The notes below the pieces were generated by a model. That model was given only the letters and a program-made list of their open reading frames with translations, ran no database searches and was not told the origin of the DNA. A stretch of 64,000 bases of DNA, taken from NCBI RefSeq assembly GCF_900316465.1, contig NZ_ONDD01000020.1, positions 26,415 through 90,414 on the forward strand. Reading direction: 5' to 3'. The DNA comes from an uncultured Fibrobacter sp. Its GTDB lineage: Bacteria > Fibrobacterota > Fibrobacteria > Fibrobacterales > Fibrobacteraceae. Position 1 is the first letter of the stretch; the number at the start of each line of letters is the position of its first letter. The translations under genes were made by a program, and so were the position numbers. This document shows, piece by piece, positions 58,598 to 64,000 of this stretch.

Positions 58598-60673
58598 ATG
58601 AAGGCAAAACTCCTGGCTCTCGTTACATTAGCTTCGCTGTTTGTATTGAACGGCTGTAACGGTATCGGCGACAAGGATACGCTCCTGGCTCGCATCGATG
58701 GCGAAAAAGTCTATCAAGAAGATTACGCTTTGCTGTTGAAAAATGAGGGTGGACAACTTAATACCTTCAAGAATCAGTTCCTTTATGACAACCTTTATTC
58801 GAAGGCTGCGCTTTCGGCTAAGGCTGTCGAGGAATATCCGCAATTAGAAGACGAATGGAAAGCCTTTTACGCAGACCTTGATATCCGCGTACTTACGATG
58901 GTTTACCAGCGTTACTATATCTCCGAAAATATGACGTATAGCGATGCAGAACTCCGTCAGTTCTACGATGCCAACCGTAGCATGTTCCCCGAAGATTCTA
59001 CCGGTGATTTCTTGATGGTGCGTCCTTTGGTGGCAAGTTGCTACTACGCTTCCAAGAATGCCGAAGCATTTGCGTCTTATCTCAAGGATACTCTCAAGCT
59101 CGAAAATCCGACAGCAGAAGATTCCATGAAGGCGAAAAAATCTTTTGCCGCAATTCGTCGTGGGGCACTGCAAGAGGAATTCTCTACGGGAATTCTTGAG
59201 AAGTACAAGATTGGGATTCAGGAAATTCCTCAGGTTGATCCGAAGGCTTATTACAATAGGCATCAGGACCAGTTCATGACGGCTCCTGGTTATGAACTTT
59301 ACCATGTGCAAGCGGATTCTGCAAAACTTGCAACGTTGCTTTCTACAACGCCGACGCTTGAACAGTTCAAGTCGATGGCTGTTGCAAATAGCAAGAATGC
59401 CAAAACGGCCAAGGATAGCGGTTACGTAGGACACGTCAAGAAGGATTTTGCTTTGCCTTATGGCATTGGAATTGTTCCTGATTTGGCTTCGGCGCTTGAA
59501 GGCAAGGAACCGGGCTTTGTGACGCCTGTGCTCAAGTCTACGGATAATATCTGCCATATTTTCTACTTGGCAGGAATTGATGTAGCTCGCTTGAAGCCGT
59601 ATGATCGCGTCGATGTAGGGATCGCAAATGGACTCAAGGATGGCTCTTTTTTTGATGTTGATACCTCTGTCGTGTTGATTACCAGGGCAGGGGAGCCCGT
59701 GTTCACGGAAGCGGACATGGTTCGCTTTAATGAAACGTTTGTTCGCCGTGTAATGAATCGTTCTCTGCATGATCGAATCGTGTCGATGCTTGCCGAAAAT
59801 TTTGCGTACGCCGAAGCTGCCAAGGAAGCCCATCTGAACCATAGCTGGGAATACAGGGCCTTGGTGCGTCAGTCTCGCAGGGATTACCTGAGTGAACATT
59901 ATGTTCAGAAAAAGATCAGCGGAGAAAATATCCCCGAAGATACGCTTAAGGCTTTGTACGATCATGTCGGTAGCCCGATTCATGCAGGTTACGACTACGA
60001 AAAGGCCAAGGATGACCTGCGTAAGGTGGCCGCATTCCCGGCAAACATGTATAAGTACGAATATTACATGGGATACCGCTTGCTTTATAAGGACTTGACG
60101 TACGAACAAAGCATTCCCAAGATCTACTTCCGCCGTGCTGAAGAATTCCAGAAACTCTTGTCCGATAGGCTTGCTGCAGAAGCCTATTCCAAGGCGACGG
60201 TTCACCTTTATGATACGGGCGTTACTGAATATAAGCCGACCATGATTGCTAGCATTTTGATGGCTCGTGCCGATTCTCTGTACCAGGCCGGCAAGAAGTC
60301 GGCTGCCTACAATGAATACCGCAAGGTCATGTACGCCTACGCCGAAAATGATAGCCTGTTCGAACATGTCGCTTACGAAATGGCTCAGATCGAGAGCGAA
60401 AACGAAAATTTCCTGGATGCAGAAGGCGACTATAACGCTTTCTACAACATGTGGCCGAATAGCCCGAATGCTGAAAAGGCCATGTTCAGCCGCGGCTTTA
60501 TGCTCAACGAAAACTTGGGTATGAACGATAAGGCTCTCGAAGTGCTGGAAGCGTTCCTCCAGAAGTATCCGAACAGCGAACTGAAGGAATCTGCCCAGTG
60601 GCTTGTCGACAACATCAAGAGTAACGGCAAACTTGCCGATGATTTGATGAAAAAGATCGAAGCCGAAGAGTAA
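58598..60673 (+). CDS. PpiC/SurA-like lipoprotein with TPR tail
   Basis: 691 residues. Lipobox LNGC (Cys20). The segment LLARIDGEKVYQEDYALLLKNEGG at the mature start is typical of SurA/PpiD-type periplasmic chaperones. A parvulin-like isomerase region (about 225-325, YELYHVQADSA...SGYVGHVKKDFALPYGIG...LEGKEPGFVTPVLKS) is divergent from the classic PpiC motif, so enzymatic activity is uncertain. A C-terminal TPR region (about 505-680) follows. Likely role: folding or sorting of outer-membrane proteins. GAGG 7 nt before the ATG. Confidence 0.75.
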   Translation: MKAKLLALVTLASLFVLNGCNGIGDKDTLLARIDGEKVYQEDYALLLKNEGGQLNTFKNQFLYDNLYSKAALSAKAVEEYPQLEDEWKAFYADLDIRVLTMVYQRYYISENMTYSDAELRQFYDANRSMFPEDSTGDFLMVRPLVASCYYASKNAEAFASYLKDTLKLENPTAEDSMKAKKSFAAIRRGALQEEFSTGILEKYKIGIQEIPQVDPKAYYNRHQDQFMTAPGYELYHVQADSAKLATLLSTTPTLEQFKSMAVANSKNAKTAKDSGYVGHVKKDFALPYGIGIVPDLASALEGKEPGFVTPVLKSTDNICHIFYLAGIDVARLKPYDRVDVGIANGLKDGSFFDVDTSVVLITRAGEPVFTEADMVRFNETFVRRVMNRSLHDRIVSMLAENFAYAEAAKEAHLNHSWEYRALVRQSRRDYLSEHYVQKKISGENIPEDTLKALYDHVGSPIHAGYDYEKAKDDLRKVAAFPANMYKYEYYMGYRLLYKDLTYEQSIPKIYFRRAEEFQKLLSDRLAAEAYSKATVHLYDTGVTEYKPTMIASILMARADSLYQAGKKSAAYNEYRKVMYAYAENDSLFEHVAYEMAQIESENENFLDAEGDYNAFYNMWPNSPNAEKAMFSRGFMLNENLGMNDKALEVLEAFLQKYPNSELKESAQWLVDNIKSNGKLADDLMKKIEAEE

Positions 60674-60679
60674 AAAACC

Positions 60680-60685
60680 TATATT
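60680..60685 (+). promoter_or_regulatory. -10 element of ndk
   Basis: TATATT 7 nt after the stop of the PpiC-like gene, 30 nt before the ndk ATG. Confidence 0.5.
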
Positions 60686-60715
60686 TCCCACATCTTAAAT
60701 CAAAAGGTACCAACT

Positions 60716-61168
60716 ATGGAAATGACATTTGCAATGATCAAGCCCAATGCCGTGAAATCCGGTCTCATGGGCCGCATTATCGACCGTTACATCGCTGCAG
60801 GCCTCTCTGTCTGCGCCGTGAAGATGCACCAGATGACTTCTGCTGATGCTCGCGGTTTCTACGCTGAACACGTAGAAAAGCCGTTCTTCCCGGAACTCGA
60901 AGCCTACATGACCAAGGGCCCGTCCGTGATGCTCGCCCTCGGCGGCGAAAATGCCATTGCCAAGGTTCGCGCTATCAACGGTGCAACCAATCCGGCTAAG
61001 GCGGAACCCGGTACCCTCCGCTACGACTTTGCCCCTTCCATGACCGAAAACGTCGTGCACAGCTCCGACAGCCCCGAATCTGCCAAGCGTGAACTGGACT
61101 TCTGGTTCAAGGAAGACGAACGCTACGCTTACGAAATGCCTTCCCTCAAGGCTTGCTGCGTCCTCTAA
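60716..61168 (+). CDS. ndk: Nucleoside diphosphate kinase
   Basis: Transfers the gamma-phosphate between nucleoside di- and triphosphates. 150 residues, normal length: TFAMIKPNAVKSGLMGRIIDR at the start, GPSVMLALGGENAI, GTLRYDFAPSM, and the phospho-histidine in NVVHSSDSPESAKRELDFWF (about residue 114). The ATG at 60716 is fixed by family alignment. Confidence 0.97.
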   Translation: MEMTFAMIKPNAVKSGLMGRIIDRYIAAGLSVCAVKMHQMTSADARGFYAEHVEKPFFPELEAYMTKGPSVMLALGGENAIAKVRAINGATNPAKAEPGTLRYDFAPSMTENVVHSSDSPESAKRELDFWFKEDERYAYEMPSLKACCVL

Positions 61169-61206
61169 GTTTCAAAAAATAACCCCCCTCAAGGAGACAC
61201 AACTCA

Positions 61207-62058
61207 ATGCAATGGATCGTCAAGTATCTTACCTCCTCCATCGGTAAGAAGCAGATCATGGGATGCACGGGTGCCTTTTTGGCTCTGTTCATCTTGGGCC
61301 ACATGTGTGGCAACTTCCAGCTTCTGAATTTCGACCAGGCTGCGGCTCAGGCATCCTACAATGCCTACACCGAATTCCTGACCGGATTCAACCCGCTCCA
61401 CTTCCCGGTGAAGATGATTTACCTCATTGAACTGGTGCTGGTGGCCGCCTTCGCTATTCATATCTTCCTCGCCGTTACGCTGAAGATTGAAAACAAGAAG
61501 GCTCGCGGTGGCATCGATTACGAAGTCAACGCTCGCAAGGGTAAGAAGACCTTCGCAACCTTCACCATGATCTGGTCTGGCCTCTTCATTGTTGCCTTCC
61601 TCGTGCAGCACCTCATGATGCTCAAGTTCGGCGAACACTACCTTTACATGAACGACAAGGGCGAAATCGTCCGCGACATGTGGCTCACCACCATCCAGAT
61701 GTTTGCTAACCCGGCTTGGGCTGCATTCTACGTGGTCAGCATGTTCGTGATCGGTATGCACCTTTTCCACGCTATTTCTTCTGCTTTCCAGACCATGGGT
61801 ATCGCTCACCAGAAGTGGACCCCGATCATCGATATCGCTGGCATCGTCTACAGCATCGTTATCGCCCTTGGCTTCGGTATCACCGCTGTCGCCGCCTTCT
61901 ACCTCGGCAACCAGCCCGAAACCCAGGCCCTGATCGAAAAGTCCCGCAGCCTCCAGCCGCAGTATGAACAGCAGAAGCAGGAAAAGGAAGCCAAGAAGGC
62001 TGCCTTCGTGATTCCGTCTGTTGGCGAAGTTGAAGTTTCTTTTAACGCTGAAATTTAA
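61207..62058 (+). CDS. frdC: Fumarate reductase/succinate dehydrogenase cytochrome b subunit
   Basis: 283 residues, single-polypeptide di-heme type (Wolinella/Bacteroidetes class). Five membrane helices (about 17-38, 72-95, 122-143, 172-198, 215-240) carry the likely heme His residues in FILGHMCGNFQ, FAIHIFLAV, LVQHLMMLKF and GMHLFHAISSAFQ. The C-terminal 40 residues are a hydrophilic extension not usual in the family. GGAG upstream, first gene of frdC-frdA-frdB. In succinate-forming fermenters the enzyme usually runs as fumarate reductase. Confidence 0.9.
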   Translation: MQWIVKYLTSSIGKKQIMGCTGAFLALFILGHMCGNFQLLNFDQAAAQASYNAYTEFLTGFNPLHFPVKMIYLIELVLVAAFAIHIFLAVTLKIENKKARGGIDYEVNARKGKKTFATFTMIWSGLFIVAFLVQHLMMLKFGEHYLYMNDKGEIVRDMWLTTIQMFANPAWAAFYVVSMFVIGMHLFHAISSAFQTMGIAHQKWTPIIDIAGIVYSIVIALGFGITAVAAFYLGNQPETQALIEKSRSLQPQYEQQKQEKEAKKAAFVIPSVGEVEVSFNAEI

Positions 62059-62069
62059 GGAGCCCACTA

Positions 62070-63983
62070 ATGATTCTTGATTCTAAAATCCCCGGTGGTT
62101 CCATCGAAGAAAAGTGGACCAAGCATAAGTTCGAACTCAAGCTCGTGAACCCCGCCAACAAGCGTAAGTTCACGGTGATTGTGGTGGGTACTGGCCTTGC
62201 CGGTTCTTCCGCTGCTGCATCTCTTGCCGAACTTGGTTACAACGTCAAGTCTTTCTGCATCCAGGATAGCCCCCGCCGTGCACACTCCATTGCTGCTCAG
62301 GGTGGTATCAACGCTGCTAAGAACTACAAGAACGACGGCGACTCCGTTTACCGTTTGTTCTACGATACCGTGAAGGGCGGTGACTTCCGCGCTCGCGAAG
62401 CCAACGTGCACCGCTTGGCCGAAAACTCCAACCTCATCATCGACCAGTGCGTCGCCCAGGGTGTTCCGTTCGGTCGTGAATACGGTGGCCTCCTCGACAA
62501 CCGTTCCTTCGGTGGTACGCAGGTTTCCCGTACGTTCTACGCTCGTGGTCAGACGGGTCAGCAGCTCTTGCTCGGTGCCTACCAGGCTCTCATGCGCCAG
62601 GTTGCTGCCGGTAAGGTCAAGATGTTCCCCCGCCGCGAAATGATGGACCTGGTCGTGATCGACGGCAAGGCTCGCGGTATCATCGTGCGTAACCTCATCA
62701 CGGGCGAACTCGAAAGCCACGTGGCCGATGCAGTCTGCCTTTGCACCGGCGGTTACGGTAACGTCTATTACCTTTCTACCAACGCTCAGGGCTCTAACGT
62801 GACGGCTGCTTTCCGTGCTTACAAGCGCGGCGCTCTGTTCGCCAACCCCTGCTACACTCAGATTCACCCGACCTGCATTCCTCGCCACGGCGACCTGCAG
62901 TCCAAGCTCACCTTGATGAGCGAATCTCTCCGTAACGACGGTCGTATTTGGGTTCCGCGCAAGGCTGGCGACACCCGCAGCCCGGACCAGATCCCCGAAG
63001 AAGACCGTTACTACTACCTCGAAGAAAAGTACCCGAGCTTCGGTAACCTGGTGCCTCGTGACGTGGCATCCCGTAACGCCAAGCAGGTCTGCGACGCAGG
63101 TCTCGGCGTGGGTAACACCAAGCAGGCCGTGTACCTCGACTTCGCCGACGCTATCCAGCGCATGGGCGTTGCCGGTGTCTCTGCCAAGTACGGCAACCTC
63201 TTCCAGATGTACGAAAAGATTACCGACGAAGACCCGTACAAGGTCCCGATGCGTATCTTCCCGGCCATCCACTATACCATGGGCGGCCTCTGGGTGGACT
63301 ACGATCTGATGTCCACGATTCCGGGCTGCTTCGTTCTCGGTGAAGCCAACTTCTCCGACCACGGTGCAAACCGCCTCGGCGCTTCTGCTTTGATGCAGGG
63401 TCTCTCCGACGGTTACTTCGTCATTCCGTTCACCATCGGCGGCTACTTCGCGGGCACCAAGCTCGAGAAGGTTTCCGAATCCGATGCCGCGTTCGAAGAC
63501 TGCAAGAAGCAGACCGAAGAACGCATCCACAAGCTCCTCTCCATCAAGGGTCACCGCACTGTTAACGATATCCATCGTGAACTCGGTAACATCATGTGGG
63601 AATACGTGGGCATGGCCCGTAACGAGGCCGGCCTGAAGACCGCCCTCGAGAAGATTCCGGCCCTCCGTGCCGAATTCTGGGAAAACGTCAACGTGCTCGG
63701 TTCCGAAGGTTCCTTCAACCAGAACCTCGAACGTGCCGGCCGCGTGGCTGACTTCCTCGAATTCGCCGAAGTCCTCACTCTCGACGCCCTGCACCGCAAG
63801 GAATCTTGCGGCGGCCACTTCCGCGAAGAAAGCCAGACTCCGGAAGGCGAAGCCAAGCGCGACGACGAGAACTTCTGCTACGTGGGTGCCTGGGAATACA
63901 AGGGCGACGGTGTCGCACCGGAACTTTCCAAGGAACCTCTTACCTTTGATAACGTCCACCTCGCTACTAGGAGCTACAAATAA
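62070..63983 (+). CDS. frdA: Fumarate reductase/succinate dehydrogenase flavoprotein subunit
   Basis: 637 residues. FAD-binding GTGLAGSSAAASLAELGYNV (about 37-56), the covalent-flavin His in RAHSIAAQGGINAAKN, catalytic HPTCIPRHGDL and the Arg of HYTMGGLWVDYD. A C-terminal helical domain (about 500-637) includes CGGHFREESQTPEGEAKRDDENF. It matches the SdhA/FrdA class of Bacteroidetes-like organisms. 11 nt after frdC, with AAGGAG. The stop overlaps the next start. Confidence 0.95.
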   Translation: MILDSKIPGGSIEEKWTKHKFELKLVNPANKRKFTVIVVGTGLAGSSAAASLAELGYNVKSFCIQDSPRRAHSIAAQGGINAAKNYKNDGDSVYRLFYDTVKGGDFRAREANVHRLAENSNLIIDQCVAQGVPFGREYGGLLDNRSFGGTQVSRTFYARGQTGQQLLLGAYQALMRQVAAGKVKMFPRREMMDLVVIDGKARGIIVRNLITGELESHVADAVCLCTGGYGNVYYLSTNAQGSNVTAAFRAYKRGALFANPCYTQIHPTCIPRHGDLQSKLTLMSESLRNDGRIWVPRKAGDTRSPDQIPEEDRYYYLEEKYPSFGNLVPRDVASRNAKQVCDAGLGVGNTKQAVYLDFADAIQRMGVAGVSAKYGNLFQMYEKITDEDPYKVPMRIFPAIHYTMGGLWVDYDLMSTIPGCFVLGEANFSDHGANRLGASALMQGLSDGYFVIPFTIGGYFAGTKLEKVSESDAAFEDCKKQTEERIHKLLSIKGHRTVNDIHRELGNIMWEYVGMARNEAGLKTALEKIPALRAEFWENVNVLGSEGSFNQNLERAGRVADFLEFAEVLTLDALHRKESCGGHFREESQTPEGEAKRDDENFCYVGAWEYKGDGVAPELSKEPLTFDNVHLATRSYK

Positions 63984-64000
63984 TGAGCGGACTGAATTTG
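63983..64000 (+). CDS. frdB: Start of fumarate reductase iron-sulfur subunit (cut by window end)
   Basis: Only the first six codons (MSGLNL) are present. The ATG overlaps the frdA stop (TAATG), and AGGAG lies 9 nt upstream. The identity is inferred from the gene order frdC-frdA-frdB. Confidence 0.6.

Noticed and set aside
1..64000. CRISPR arrays, insertion sequences, phage genes or rRNA
   Set aside because: No regularly spaced repeats, transposase, integrase or rRNA sequence was found on either strand.

Overview
The window looks like a chromosomal segment of a Fibrobacter-type bacterium (phylum Fibrobacterota). The evidence is a Gram-negative Tol-Pal set, a Wzi-like outer-membrane protein, secreted plant cell-wall enzymes with a shared carbohydrate-binding module and a C-terminal tail like a type IX sorting domain, a three-subunit fumarate reductase/succinate dehydrogenase operon (succinate producer), and a recurrent TATATT -10 element. 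The genus is inferred from these traits and recalled family resemblance, not from a database search. No rRNA, CRISPR array, insertion sequence or prophage was seen.

Layout. 1-5.9 kb: end of purN, rnhB, then a complete tolQ-tolR-tolA/tonB-tolB-pal-cpoB-like operon closed by a strong terminator. 6-19.5 kb: housekeeping genes, namely murA, a GYF/RDD membrane protein, rapA, proB, scpB, mutS, an HD-domain protein, metF, tRNA-Arg(TCT) and groES-groEL. 20-26.5 kb: a rhamnogalacturonan-I degradation cluster of a PL11 lyase and two CE12-type esterases. 26.5-31.2 kb: a lipoprotein, an ArnA-like NAD-sugar decarboxylase, a GT2 glycosyltransferase, an S41 protease lipoprotein and nfo. 31.2-35.3 kb: MoxR ATPase, DUF58 and transglutaminase (TgpA-like) genes in one operon. 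35.4-38.8 kb: dapB, an orphan YejB-like permease, an AmgK-like kinase and a PTS EIIA. 38.8-52.7 kb: a surface polysaccharide region with Wzi, five glycosyltransferases, the FdtA and FdtB enzymes for a dTDP-3-amino-3,6-dideoxyhexose, a FemAB/GNAT-like acyltransferase and a Wzx flippase. It is interrupted by a MauE-like redox membrane protein, a REC-GGDEF-EAL regulator, two tiny ORFs and a stand-alone rpsD. 52.7-54.5 kb: three unrecognised genes. 54.6-64 kb: purL (frameshifted), a PpiC-like lipoprotein, ndk and the frdC-frdA-frdB operon (frdB cut by the window end).

Regulation. Many first genes of transcription units have a TATATT-like -10 element ending only 6-8 nt before the ATG and no clear Shine-Dalgarno sequence, which suggests leaderless mRNAs. 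Genes inside operons mostly carry good Shine-Dalgarno sequences. The most notable anomalies are the +1 frameshift that splits the glutaminase domain of purL, the degenerate REC and GGDEF domains joined to an intact EAL domain, the tiny peptide ORFs at 46.1-46.4 kb, and the FemAB-like gene between fdtA and fdtB.
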